Shown here one piece after another: positions 32,550 through 41,067 of a DNA stretch of 64,000 nucleotides; the stretch's first letter is position 1; each line of letters begins with the position of its first letter. Source of the stretch: Marinobacter sp. LV10R510-11A (GTDB lineage: Bacteria; Pseudomonadota; Gammaproteobacteria; Pseudomonadales; Oleiphilaceae); contig NZ_LT907980.1 of NCBI RefSeq assembly GCF_900215155.1, positions 1,612,001 to 1,676,000 of the forward strand, in the 5' to 3' direction. Under the pieces are notes generated by a model, which saw nothing but the letters and a program-made list of their open reading frames with translations, was not told where the DNA came from and did not search any database. The position numbers and the translations under genes were made by a program.

Positions 32550-34761
32550 CGGCTTTCAGAGGCAAGCTGCGCTGGCGCCTGCCTGTTAAGGCAAACAACG
32601 CATTGCCCAGGGCCGGAATAACCGGGGGCACGCCAGGCTCTCCGACACCCGTTGGCGCTTCAGTGCTCTTAACAATATCCACCGTCACTTCGGGCAACTC
32701 ATATTGCCGCATCAACTGGTAATCATGGAAGTTGCTTTGATTCACCTGACCATTCTCAAAGGTGATTTCACCATAAAGCGCTGCAGTCAGACCAAAGATG
32801 ATCCCGCCTTCAATCTGGTCTTCCACAATGCGCGGGTTAACCACTTGGCCGCAGTCCACGGCGCAAGCCACCTTGTAAACGCGGATGGTTCCGTTCTCTA
32901 CACCGGCTTCCACCACCTGCGCCACGAAAGTGCCAAAACTCTTGAACACCGCTATGCCGCGACCACGACCTTCAGCCAAAGGCCCGTCCCAACCCGCTAT
33001 TCGAACGGCTCTGTCGAGAACTTCCAAGTGCCGGGGCTGGCCTGCCAGCAGCTTGCGGCGGAACTGGTAAGCGTCTTCTCCCGCTTCGTGAGCCAGCTCG
33101 TCCATAAAGGTCTCTACAGCAAAACCGTTGTGGGAGTAGCCCACGGATCGCCAGAAGGTAACCGGGACGCCCGGGTCCGTGTGTGTATGGCGGATGTCAA
33201 TATTGTCTACGTTGTAGGGGAACCCTATGGCCCCTTCGATGGCAGACATATCCTTGGGCGTTGCAATACCCTCGGCGAGCAAGCCAACTTTACCCAGCGT
33301 GTCGTACATGAACTTTGGTGCCCAGGGGTACTGCGCAGGCGCAGCGTTACGTACATACCAGTCCAACAACTGAGGGCCAACGATCTGATGATGCCAACCG
33401 GTCAGCCGATCACCCACAAGGCCGGCCGACATGCGATGCAACATGGCTGGGCGATACAAATCGTGCTGAGTGTCTTCTTCACGTGACCAGATCACCTTCA
33501 CCGGTTTTTTCACCCGGTAAGCCACCGCCGCTGCTTCTTCGATGTAATCCTGGGTCAATCGACGGCCAAACCCGCCACCGAGAAACGTGGTATTGATCGT
33601 GACATCATTCGGGGAAAGATCGGTTACCCGAGCCGCAGCAATGCGGCCAAGATCCGGCGCCTGAGTTGGTGCCCAAACTTCGATGCTGTCGTTTTTGTAC
33701 CACGCCGTGGCGTTCATGGGCTCTAGGGTAGAATGAGCGAGATAAGGCTGACTGTATTCAGCTTCAACTAGCTTCCCAGCCTTACTGTCCCCGGCTTCGC
33801 GGGCTGCTGATTCGTAATCGCCTTCGCTGCGCTCAGACTCTCCGCGATCCTCATCGGCAGCACGTCGGTATGAAGCAAAAACCTCGTCGGTGGAAAGCGA
33901 CAAGGCATCGGTGTTATCCCACTCAACTTTCAACGCATCCTGAGCCTTGCGAGCTCGCCAGTATTTGTCGGCAACAATTGCCACTCCGCGCTCAATTTTA
34001 AACACGTCGAGAACACCTAGCATGGCGCGGACCTCACTCTCGTTGAAGTCCTTGACCCGCGCACCGTATCGGGGCGGACGGCTTACCACGCCGTAAACCA
34101 TACCGGGAAGCTCAACATCAATGCCGTATACAGCTTTGCCTGTGGATTTGGCTCGCGCATCCAGTCGACCATTCTGCTTACCGATGTACTTCCATTCACT
34201 GGGCGGTTTCAGTGCGACGTCACCGCGTAGCACTTCTTTGGAGGCCAGCTCTACCAGCTGACCATAGCGCATAGAATCGAGGCCATTGGGGTGAATCACC
34301 CGGCCCTGCCGCGCTGAACATTCGCCCGCCTCAACTTGCCAGACTCTCGCGGCCGCCATAATGAGCATCTGTCGTGCCGACGCACCCGCTGTGCGTAACG
34401 GCTCCCAGCTTGTCGCGATGCTTGTGCTGCCGCCGGTAAGCTGCAGCTTATACGCGGGGTTAAGGTATTCCGGCGCCACCGGTGCAAACCGTGGCGTGAT
34501 CGCTTCAGGATCAACCTCTAACTCTTCTGCGATCAGGGTTGTTAACCCGGTGTAAGTGCCCTGCCCCATCTCAACACGAGACAACGTAAAGTGAATCTCG
34601 TCGTTATTCGTTATTTCAAGCCAGGCATCCGGTTTCCACTTGCCGGTTTCCTGCGTATAGCCAGTTGGCATTCCGGAGCAACCGGGCAGCGAAAGAGACA
34701 GCATTAAGGAGCCGGAAGTGCCGGCACTTACTTTGAGAAAATCCCGCCGGTTCATCGCCAT
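32542..34761 (-). CDS. Molybdopterin-binding subunit of a Tat-exported xanthine-dehydrogenase-family enzyme (IorB-like)
   Basis: 739-residue molybdenum hydroxylase large subunit, most like isoquinoline 1-oxidoreductase/periplasmic aldehyde dehydrogenase beta subunits. The Tat signal is clear (MNRRDFLKVSAG). The hydrophobic stretch ends LSLPGC, which could be a lipobox, though proline is unusual there. Cofactor motifs include TTFLGGGFGRRL, WSREEDTQHD, RSVGYSHNGFAVETFMDELA and the catalytic glutamate in GVGEPGVPPVIPALGNALF. The ATG at 34761 has AGGAGG upstream; the open frame to 34833 lies in the previous gene. Substrate unknown; a broad aldehyde or N-heterocycle is likely. No cytochrome subunit gene is adjacent. 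Confidence 0.9.
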   Translation of the reverse strand: MAMNRRDFLKVSAGTSGSLMLSLSLPGCSGMPTGYTQETGKWKPDAWLEITNNDEIHFTLSRVEMGQGTYTGLTTLIAEELEVDPEAITPRFAPVAPEYLNPAYKLQLTGGSTSIATSWEPLRTAGASARQMLIMAAARVWQVEAGECSARQGRVIHPNGLDSMRYGQLVELASKEVLRGDVALKPPSEWKYIGKQNGRLDARAKSTGKAVYGIDVELPGMVYGVVSRPPRYGARVKDFNESEVRAMLGVLDVFKIERGVAIVADKYWRARKAQDALKVEWDNTDALSLSTDEVFASYRRAADEDRGESERSEGDYESAAREAGDSKAGKLVEAEYSQPYLAHSTLEPMNATAWYKNDSIEVWAPTQAPDLGRIAAARVTDLSPNDVTINTTFLGGGFGRRLTQDYIEEAAAVAYRVKKPVKVIWSREEDTQHDLYRPAMLHRMSAGLVGDRLTGWHHQIVGPQLLDWYVRNAAPAQYPWAPKFMYDTLGKVGLLAEGIATPKDMSAIEGAIGFPYNVDNIDIRHTHTDPGVPVTFWRSVGYSHNGFAVETFMDELAHEAGEDAYQFRRKLLAGQPRHLEVLDRAVRIAGWDGPLAEGRGRGIAVFKSFGTFVAQVVEAGVENGTIRVYKVACAVDCGQVVNPRIVEDQIEGGIIFGLTAALYGEITFENGQVNQSNFHDYQLMRQYELPEVTVDIVKSTEAPTGVGEPGVPPVIPALGNALFALTGRRQRSLPLKADA

Positions 34762-34762
34762 A

Positions 34763-35257
34763 TCAGTTTTCCTCCTGGGCAGCGGCCGCATCGTATGCCA
34801 GAGAATTTCCAGCCACCGACTCCACTGCAGCAATGATTCGCGAGTAAGTACCGCACCGGCACAGATTGCCGGTCATAGCGGCCACAATATCGTCCCGAGC
34901 GGGCGCCGGGTTAGTTGCCAAAAGATGGGCAGCGCTCATGATCTGGCCAGATTGGCAATAGCCGCACTGCGGCACACCGTGGGCCACCCACGCCTCCTGT
35001 AAAGCATGCAACTGCCCACCCTTTCCTAGGCCTTCTATGGTGGTTATTTCGCCGCCAGAAACTGATTCAACGGGTGTTGAACAGGAGCGCACGGGCTGCC
35101 CGTTCACATGCACGGTGCAGGCACCGCAAAGGCCGGCACCACAACCAAACTTGGTGCCCTTGAGCCCTAGTTCGTCACGCAGCACCCACAAAAGAGGCGT
35201 GTCTCCCTCGATATCCAGCGAGCGCTGCTCACCATTAACTATAAGGCTCAATGCCAT
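34763..35257 (-). CDS. 2Fe-2S subunit of the xanthine-dehydrogenase-family enzyme (IorA-like)
   Basis: 164-residue small electron-transfer subunit with two 2Fe-2S clusters. The N-terminal plant-type ferredoxin motif is [16 protein letters not shown], with a fourth cysteine in RSCSTPV. The C-terminal alpha-helical cluster domain has [10 protein letters not shown] and GNLCRCGTY. The ATG at 35257 has GGAGAG upstream. No signal peptide is present, so it is expected to be exported as a passenger with the Tat-tagged large subunit. The stop is 1 bp before the large-subunit start. It is the first gene of a minus-strand run that continues through XdhC to mtnBDC. Confidence 0.93.
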   Translation of the reverse strand: MALSLIVNGEQRSLDIEGDTPLLWVLRDELGLKGTKFGCGAGLCGACTVHVNGQPVRSCSTPVESVSGGEITTIEGLGKGGQLHALQEAWVAHGVPQCGYCQSGQIMSAAHLLATNPAPARDDIVAAMTGNLCRCGTYSRIIAAVESVAGNSLAYDAAAAQEEN

Positions 35258-35316
35258 TCCTGCTCTCTCCAACTGCTTGGCCTAGCTTTACGCGCCGGGC
35301 TCTTTAAGGCTCAGGT

Positions 35317-35898
35317 CTAAGGTGAACCATGCAACTCACGATTGTGTTGTTTGTCCCGGTCACCTTTACGCACCATGACATAAACCGCCCCGGTGCCGCC
35401 ATGGCGCTTCTCGGCCGAGTGGAACGCCAGCACGCTCGGGAGTTCGGGCAGCCATTTAGCAAGGTGGCTTTTGAGCTGAGCTACGCCGTCTGGGTTACGC
35501 TCTCCCTTGCCGTGAAGGATTATGACCGATCGCAATCCATAACGAACGCAATCGGCGATGAATTGGAATACTTCTCGCCGCGCCAGCTCCACGGTCATCC
35601 GATGCAAATCCAGCCTTGCTTCAATGGCGTACTGCCCATGCTTGAGCTTGCGAAAAACACCATGCTGAATACCGGGGCGTTGCCAGCAGAGAATGTCGAG
35701 CGCGGTTAAGGGATCGACATTCTCGGAGGTCAGCGGGTTAGCATCTTTGAGTGGTCTCTCCACGGCAGCGCGCTGACGCTCCAAGTGGCCGGGCGTCAGT
35801 TCACGGGGCATGATTATCTCGGCGCGATTGGATTTTCGGATGCGCCGTACGTCCTTCATTGCCTCAAGAAAACTGAGGCGATCATTTTTGCTAGTCAT
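35317..35898 (-). CDS. smrA: Smr-domain protein, SmrA-type
   Basis: 193-residue protein with an N-terminal basic, helical extension and a C-terminal Smr domain (about residues 95-185). Domain motifs are LDLHRMTVELARREVFQFI, VIILHGKGERN and GGTGAVYVMVRKG. Smr domains nick DNA or cleave RNA; stand-alone SmrB acts on collided ribosomes, and SmrA on DNA in vitro, but the role of this family member is not settled. It is transcribed away from the DUF294 gene, with a 169-bp gap that must contain both promoters. Confidence 0.88.
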   Translation of the reverse strand: MTSKNDRLSFLEAMKDVRRIRKSNRAEIIMPRELTPGHLERQRAAVERPLKDANPLTSENVDPLTALDILCWQRPGIQHGVFRKLKHGQYAIEARLDLHRMTVELARREVFQFIADCVRYGLRSVIILHGKGERNPDGVAQLKSHLAKWLPELPSVLAFHSAEKRHGGTGAVYVMVRKGDRDKQHNRELHGSP

Positions 35899-36067
35899 GG
35901 CCGTACTTTCAATAACCTAATGAATGGTAGAACCTTACCACCGGGCGCGTTTCCCATAAAGAAAGCAGGAAGATTGCGCAGGTTTGCGACCAAAACCGTA
36001 GAGTAAATACACACCCCAGTGATCTACACTGTTTACTGACAACAATAACGAAGAAGCGGAGACGGCT

Positions 36068-37984
36068 ATGGCAGCAGCAAACCAAGACAGCACACGCCCG
36101 CAGAACACCCGCGCCATTATGGGCTTCCTGCAAGCGCACGCCCCCTTCTCAAGCATGGACGAAGACCACCTCGCCCACTTTGCTGAGCATGCCACGCTGA
36201 GATTCTATGCCGACGGAGATGTGGTTCTATCGCCAGACGACGGTATCGTTAGAAAGTTTTACGTCGTTAAACAGGGACGGATCAGGGGCGAGCGCCTTAA
36301 CCAGAAAGCTGACAAAACCGAAACCACGTTTGAGATCAGCCTTGGCGAGTGTTTTCCACTGGCCGCCATTATAGGTGAGCGGCCCACCCGGACACTGCAC
36401 CGCGCCGCCGGAGACACGTTTTGCCTGAGCATCGAGCAAGACGCCTTCGTTACCCTGTTTTCCGAAAGCGAGTCATTCCGTGATTTCTGCCTGCGCGGTG
36501 TCAGCAGCCTGCTCGACCAAGTAAATCAGCGCATTCAGTCTGGCGCCATGGCGTCCATGGGATCCAGCATATCACTGAGCACGCCTCTTGAACGCTACGC
36601 CCTTCGCAACCCCATTGTGTGCTCGCCGGATTCGTCCGTGCGTAAAGCGGTCGCCCGCATGCATGAAAACGGTGTAGGCAGCATTGTGATCACCGACGAC
36701 AGCCGACACCCAACCGGCATATTCACCCTTCGTGACCTGCGTACGATGATTGCCGAGAATGCGGGCAGTCTTGATGCCCCTGTGCACCAGTTCATGACGA
36801 AAGATCCCTGCTGCCTAACAGCACAAGCTGATGCGTTCGAAGCGGCTCTGCTGATGGCAGAACATCACTTCGCCCATCTTTGCGTGGTGGATGAAGAGAA
36901 AAAACTGATTGGTATAGTATCGGAACGGGATCTGTTCTCTCTGCAGCGAGTCGATCTGGTTAATCTAGCCCGCACCATCGGCACTGCAACGCATCTACGG
37001 ACTCTGGTTAGCCTGCGCTCCGACGTATCCCGGCTAGTGGATGCCATGCTGGCCCACGGAGCTGACTCCGGCCAGGTTGTGAAAATCATTACCACGCTCA
37101 ACGACGTCACCGTTCGGCGGGTTCTGGAACTGAATATCAAGAAAAATGACCCCGGCATTCCCTTCACCTGGCTCACCTTTGGCAGCGAAGGCCGGCAGGA
37201 GCAGACTCTGCTGACCGATCAGGATAACGGCATTCTGTTCAAGACCCCGGAAGGCATGACAGAGGATCAGGTACGTGAGAAGCTGCTGCCATTCGCCCGC
37301 ACCGTCAACGACGAACTCGCCGAATGCGGTTTCACTCTGTGCAAGGGCAACATCATGGCCAGCAACCCCAAGCTGTGCCTGAGCGATCGAGAATGGGATG
37401 ATTGGTTTATCCGTTTCATTGATGCATCCACTCCACAAAACCTCGTCTACTCATCTATCTTTCTGGATATGAGATCGGTGTTCGGCCCAACCGACTCTTT
37501 GCACCAACTCCTTGAAAGAGTACTCACAAGAATCCGCAAGAACGATCTGTTTCAGAAGATGCTTGCGGGTAACGCATTTCAGAGAAAACCGCCGCTGACT
37601 ATGTTCCGCAACTTCCGTTATGTTTCTGACGGTAAAAAGCGCAGCCTAGATCTGAAACGCCAGGGCTTAGCACCTTTCGTGGAATCCGTGCGTGTGTTCG
37701 CGCTTGCCAACGGAGTGGAAAGCGCGAACACACTTGAGAGGATGGATGAGCTTGCCCAGAAAGGCGTTTTTGATGCCAAAGACGCCAATGCGTGGAAAGA
37801 TGCGTATAGCCTCATTCAGGCCATCCGCATGAGGTCACATCAGGAAATGCTCGACAAGGGCGAAGAGCTCACCAACTACATAGACCCAGACGACCTGAAT
37901 CCACTGGACAAGCGCATTCTCCGTGAATCGTTTCGGCAGGCTCAGCGTTTGCAACAAAAGCTCGAAATTACCTACCAACTCTAA
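36068..37984 (+). CDS. cNMP-binding / CBS / DUF294 nucleotidyltransferase-like protein
   Basis: 638-residue cytoplasmic signalling protein. Order: cyclic-nucleotide-binding-like domain (about residues 15-135), paired CBS domains (about 175-300: NPIVCSPDSSVRKAVARM, then GIVSERDLFSLQ), a GlnD-like nucleotidyltransferase domain DUF294 (WLTFGSEGRQEQTLLTDQD near 370, with the G-S and D-x-D active-site pattern intact), and a DUF294 C-terminal domain (about 490-630). The CBS pair probably senses adenylates. The substrate that is nucleotidylated is unknown. A DEDDh exonuclease gene follows 17 bp later, and the symporter genes beyond it form a recurrent neighbourhood in gammaproteobacteria. Confidence 0.9.
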   Translation: MAAANQDSTRPQNTRAIMGFLQAHAPFSSMDEDHLAHFAEHATLRFYADGDVVLSPDDGIVRKFYVVKQGRIRGERLNQKADKTETTFEISLGECFPLAAIIGERPTRTLHRAAGDTFCLSIEQDAFVTLFSESESFRDFCLRGVSSLLDQVNQRIQSGAMASMGSSISLSTPLERYALRNPIVCSPDSSVRKAVARMHENGVGSIVITDDSRHPTGIFTLRDLRTMIAENAGSLDAPVHQFMTKDPCCLTAQADAFEAALLMAEHHFAHLCVVDEEKKLIGIVSERDLFSLQRVDLVNLARTIGTATHLRTLVSLRSDVSRLVDAMLAHGADSGQVVKIITTLNDVTVRRVLELNIKKNDPGIPFTWLTFGSEGRQEQTLLTDQDNGILFKTPEGMTEDQVREKLLPFARTVNDELAECGFTLCKGNIMASNPKLCLSDREWDDWFIRFIDASTPQNLVYSSIFLDMRSVFGPTDSLHQLLERVLTRIRKNDLFQKMLAGNAFQRKPPLTMFRNFRYVSDGKKRSLDLKRQGLAPFVESVRVFALANGVESANTLERMDELAQKGVFDAKDANAWKDAYSLIQAIRMRSHQEMLDKGEELTNYIDPDDLNPLDKRILRESFRQAQRLQQKLEITYQL

Positions 37985-38001
37985 ACCCAGGCCGTCGCCC
38001 C

Positions 38002-38709
38002 ATGTTGGAACAAATCAGACAATGGATTGAACGTCGCCGCGCAGGCCTAAACAGCAACATACCGCCCGAGAACATGCCTAATCCCAAAAGCCCGGGGGAT
38101 CAGCTGCTCTCTGAGTGCCGCTTGATTGTGTTGGATCTCGAGACCACCGGCTTGCATGCAAACAAGGATGAGGTCATCGCCGTTGGCGCAGTTGCCATCA
38201 CCGGTGGTGCCATCGACCTCAGCGATCAGTTCGACCTGATTTTGAGGCGTCCCGAGCTTGATATAACAAAGACAGTATTGATTCACGGAATCGGGACGGA
38301 AGCCCTCACCCAGGGCCATGAAACCGAAGATGCACTGCTTTTTCTTTTGGAATGGATGAATGGCGACCCAGTGCTTGCATACCACTCGGCATTCGATCAG
38401 AAATTTCTAGAAAAGACTCTTAAAACTGAGCTTGGATACACCAAGAACCATACCTGGATGGACGTAGCAGACCTACTACCTGCATTCTTTCCAAAGGCCC
38501 ATACCAGTGGCAAGGGGCTTGATAACTGGGCCGACTTTTTTGGCCTTGAAGTCAGTGCAAGACACCACGCAGCTTCCGATGCTTTGGCAACCGCCGAACT
38601 AACGCTGATTGCACTGAACAAAGCCCACAAGGACGGCCTGAAAACCCTGAGGGAATTGCACGATAAACTGCGCTACCACCGCCGGCTAAAAAACATACAC
38701 CGCATGTGA
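38002..38709 (+). CDS. DEDDh 3'-5' exonuclease (DnaQ-like)
   Basis: 235-residue exonuclease of the DnaQ superfamily. All four acidic ligands and the histidine are visible: Exo I IVLDLETTGL (near residue 43), Exo II AYHSAFDQKFL, and Exo III HHAASDALATAEL. This supports an active DEDDh nuclease. It is too short and lacks the tau-binding tail of a typical replicative epsilon, and the true dnaQ is expected elsewhere. It pairs with the DUF294 gene upstream; that pairing is conserved, but the joint role is unknown. Confidence 0.9.
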   Translation: MLEQIRQWIERRRAGLNSNIPPENMPNPKSPGDQLLSECRLIVLDLETTGLHANKDEVIAVGAVAITGGAIDLSDQFDLILRRPELDITKTVLIHGIGTEALTQGHETEDALLFLLEWMNGDPVLAYHSAFDQKFLEKTLKTELGYTKNHTWMDVADLLPAFFPKAHTSGKGLDNWADFFGLEVSARHHAASDALATAELTLIALNKAHKDGLKTLRELHDKLRYHRRLKNIHRM

Positions 38710-38794
38710 TCTAACTATTTGAAACACCTAAAAAACAGACGCCTGTCACAGCAAAAGCCCATAATTAGACTTTTTGCCAATATCTATAAATCGC

Positions 38795-38811
38795 TTGACC
38801 AGTAAAGTCAA
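38795..38811. promoter_or_regulatory. Palindrome TTGAC-N7-GTCAA upstream of the symporter operon
   Basis: A perfect 5-bp inverted repeat with a 7-bp spacer lies 30 bp ahead of the leader ORF and 109 bp ahead of the DUF4212 start. It resembles a dimeric-regulator operator. No matching regulator can be named from the sequence. Confidence 0.4.
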
Positions 38812-38840
38812 AGAGGAGAACAAGTAGGGGGAGTACTAAC

Positions 38841-38915
38841 ATGAATAACAAACTCTCTGGCTCGCTCAGCTCACTAAAAAGTTACTACATACCAAAAACA
38901 ACAAGACAGGAGTAA
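38841..38915 (+). CDS. 24-codon leader ORF before the DUF4212 gene
   Basis: ATG at 38841 with a GGGGGAG site 8 bp upstream opens a 24-residue frame (MNNKLSGSLSSLKSYYIPKT followed by four more residues) ending in TAA at 38915. This is 4 bp before the DUF4212 ATG. The CAGGAG of the next gene overlaps its last codons. It has no recognised domain. It could be a leader peptide coupling translation to the symporter genes, a small protein, or chance; the good ribosome-binding site and position are the only support. Confidence 0.4.
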   Translation: MNNKLSGSLSSLKSYYIPKTTRQE

Positions 38916-38919
38916 TCCT

Positions 38920-39183
38920 ATGTCAGGTCATAGCTACGATGCTGAACAGTACTGGAAGGCGAACCTTCGCCTTATATTCGGGAGCCTTATCATATGGGCT
39001 CTCGTTTCCTATGGTTTCGCAATCCTTCTACGCCCCATGCTCTCCGGAATTGCTATCGGTGGCACGGATTTGGGCTTCTGGTTCGCGCAGCAAGGCTCTA
39101 TTCTCACGTTCATTGCACTGATCTTCCACTACGCGTGGCGCATGAACAGACTCGATAAAAAATTCGGCGTGGACGAGGAGTAA
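38920..39183 (+). CDS. DUF4212 small subunit of sodium/solute symporter
   Basis: 87-residue membrane protein with two helices (about residues 18-40 and 52-72) and the family signatures YWKANLRLIFGSLIIWALVS and FWFAQQGSILTFI. It is followed 4 bp later by the VC_2705-type symporter, its usual partner. The pair resembles the DUF485-ActP arrangement, in which a small protein accompanies a cation/acetate symporter. Proposed role: assembly or regulatory subunit of the symporter. It has a GGAGTAATCCT site. Confidence 0.9.
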   Translation: MSGHSYDAEQYWKANLRLIFGSLIIWALVSYGFAILLRPMLSGIAIGGTDLGFWFAQQGSILTFIALIFHYAWRMNRLDKKFGVDEE

Positions 39184-39187
39184 GCGG

Positions 39188-40969
39188 ATGAGTCAATTTG
39201 CGATTAACATTATGTTCGTAGGGGGATCCTTCCTCATCTACATCATGATTGCTGTCTGGGCCAGGGCCGGAAGCACTAAAGATTTCTACGTCGCCGGCGG
39301 CGGCATTCACCCCATCACCAACGGTATGGCGATTGGTGCCGACTGGATGTCAGCAGCGTCATTCATCTCCATGGCGGGTATCATTGCAGCCGGTGGCTAT
39401 GCAAGCTCAGCCTACTTGATGGGCTGGACCGGCGGGTACGTTCTGCTGGCTATGCTTCTTGCACCTTACCTGCGTAAATTCGGTAAGTTCACGGTTCCGG
39501 AGTTTATTGGTGACCGGTTCTATAGCAAGCAGGCACGCTTGGTAGCGGTTGTCTGCCTGATCACTGCCTCTTTGACCTACGTTATCGGCCAGATGGCCGG
39601 CGCTGGCGTGGCCTTCTCCCGGTTCTTGGAAGTGGATGCCACTACGGGCTTGATTATTGCTGCGGTCGTTATCTTCATCTACTCGGTACTTGGTGGCATG
39701 AAGGGCATAACTTACACGCAGGTTGCTCAATATTGCGTGCTGATCCTTGCCTACACCATTCCAGCTGTCTTTATTTCCCTGCAGCTGACGGATAACCCAA
39801 TCCCAGCGATAGGTTTGTTCTCCACTCATATCGATTCGGGAATGCCGATTCTGGACAAACTGAACCAGGTTATTACGGATCTAGGCTTCAGAGAGTATAC
39901 TGCAGATGTCGACAGCCACCTGAACATGGTGCTGTTTACCCTGACTCTGATGATCGGTACCGCCGGCCTACCCCACGTTATTATTCGCTTCTTCACCGTT
40001 CCAAAAGTAGCTGATGCTCGCTGGTCTGCTGGCTGGGCTCTGGTATTCATTGCGCTGTTATACCTCACAGCCCCGGCTGTTGCATCCATGGCTCGCCTGA
40101 ACCTGATGTCCACCATTTATCCGGATGGCACCGCTGCTGAGCCGATTCAATACGATAACCGCCCGAACTGGATCAAAGAGTGGGAAATCACAGGGCTGAT
40201 CACATTCCAGGACAAGAATGAGGACGGTCGTATCCAACTGTACAACGATGACTCGTCTGAAGAAGGCAAGGCGTTCCAGGATGAGGCAGAAGCCCGCGGC
40301 TGGGAAGGCAACGAGCTCGACGTAAACCGCGACATTCTGGTGCTCGCTAACCCCGAGATTGCTAATCTGCCCGGCTGGGTCATCGGTCTGATCGCAGCCG
40401 GTGGTCTGGCAGCTGCATTGTCGACGGCGGCAGGCCTGCTATTGGCCATATCCTCGGCGATCAGTCACGACTTGATCAAAGGCTCAATTAATCCCGGTAT
40501 TACGGAAAAAGGTGAGCTGCTGGCAGCGCGAATATCGATGGCCGTTGCAATTGTGGTAGCAACTTGGCTGGGCGCTAACCCTCCAGGGTTCGCCGCTCAG
40601 GTTGTTGCTTTGGCATTCGGTATTGCGGCCGCCTCATTGTTCCCGACTCTGATGATGGGTATCTTCTCGAAGCGCATCAACAATAAGGGTGCTGTCGCGG
40701 GTATGCTGTGCGGCTTGGTGTTCACCTTGTCGTACATCTTCGTGTACAAGGGATGGTTCTTCATTCCGGGCACGGCCAACCTTGCAGATATCGCAGAGAA
40801 CTGGGTATTTGGAATCTCTCCACTGTCGATTGGTGCAATCGGTGCCCTCGTCAACTTTGCGGTAGCCTTCGCTGTATCTAACGCAACTGATGAGCCACCC
40901 ATTGAGATTCAAGAACTGGTTGAAAGCGTTCGCTACCCACGCGGTGCCGGAAAAGCTCAAGACCACTAA
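39188..40969 (+). CDS. Sodium:solute symporter, VC_2705 family (acetate-type)
   Basis: 593-residue SSS/SLC5 transporter with about 12-13 membrane helices. Signatures include FYVAGGGIHPITNGMAIGADWMSAASFI (residues about 37-64), YVIGQMAGAGVAF and LAAALSTAAGLLLAISSAISHDL with the conserved sodium-site serines. Family relatives carry acetate or related short carboxylates, so this is likely a carboxylate uptake system. Unusual: a soluble insert of about 60 residues before the LPGWVIGLIAAGG helix contains an EF-hand-like loop, DKNEDGRIQLYN, at about residues 342-353. A terminator follows the gene. Confidence 0.92.
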   Translation: MSQFAINIMFVGGSFLIYIMIAVWARAGSTKDFYVAGGGIHPITNGMAIGADWMSAASFISMAGIIAAGGYASSAYLMGWTGGYVLLAMLLAPYLRKFGKFTVPEFIGDRFYSKQARLVAVVCLITASLTYVIGQMAGAGVAFSRFLEVDATTGLIIAAVVIFIYSVLGGMKGITYTQVAQYCVLILAYTIPAVFISLQLTDNPIPAIGLFSTHIDSGMPILDKLNQVITDLGFREYTADVDSHLNMVLFTLTLMIGTAGLPHVIIRFFTVPKVADARWSAGWALVFIALLYLTAPAVASMARLNLMSTIYPDGTAAEPIQYDNRPNWIKEWEITGLITFQDKNEDGRIQLYNDDSSEEGKAFQDEAEARGWEGNELDVNRDILVLANPEIANLPGWVIGLIAAGGLAAALSTAAGLLLAISSAISHDLIKGSINPGITEKGELLAARISMAVAIVVATWLGANPPGFAAQVVALAFGIAAASLFPTLMMGIFSKRINNKGAVAGMLCGLVFTLSYIFVYKGWFFIPGTANLADIAENWVFGISPLSIGAIGALVNFAVAFAVSNATDEPPIEIQELVESVRYPRGAGKAQDH

Positions 40970-41016
40970 GCAACAACTTAGCCTGATATACTCAATGAGT
41001 TGACAGGTTGTTACTG

Positions 41017-41050
41017 AGCGGGCTTCCTCTATGAGGGAGCCCGTTCTTTT
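41017..41050 (+). terminator. Intrinsic terminator after the symporter gene
   Basis: The stem GCGGGCTTCCTC / GAGGGAGCCCGT, with G-T wobbles and a 3-nt loop, is followed by TCTTTTTTT. It lies 48 bp after the symporter stop and just before the next gene at 41068. Confidence 0.88.
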
Positions 41051-41067
41051 TTTAAGGAAACACGTAT

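Noticed and set aside
32704-33486. A 260-residue plus-strand frame inside the molybdenum-subunit gene
   Set aside because: Shadow of a conserved coding region, no independent start signals.
38710-38840. A sigma-54 promoter ahead of the symporter operon
   Set aside because: I looked for the GG-N10-GC pattern (TGGCAC-N5-TTGC) and found no acceptable match.
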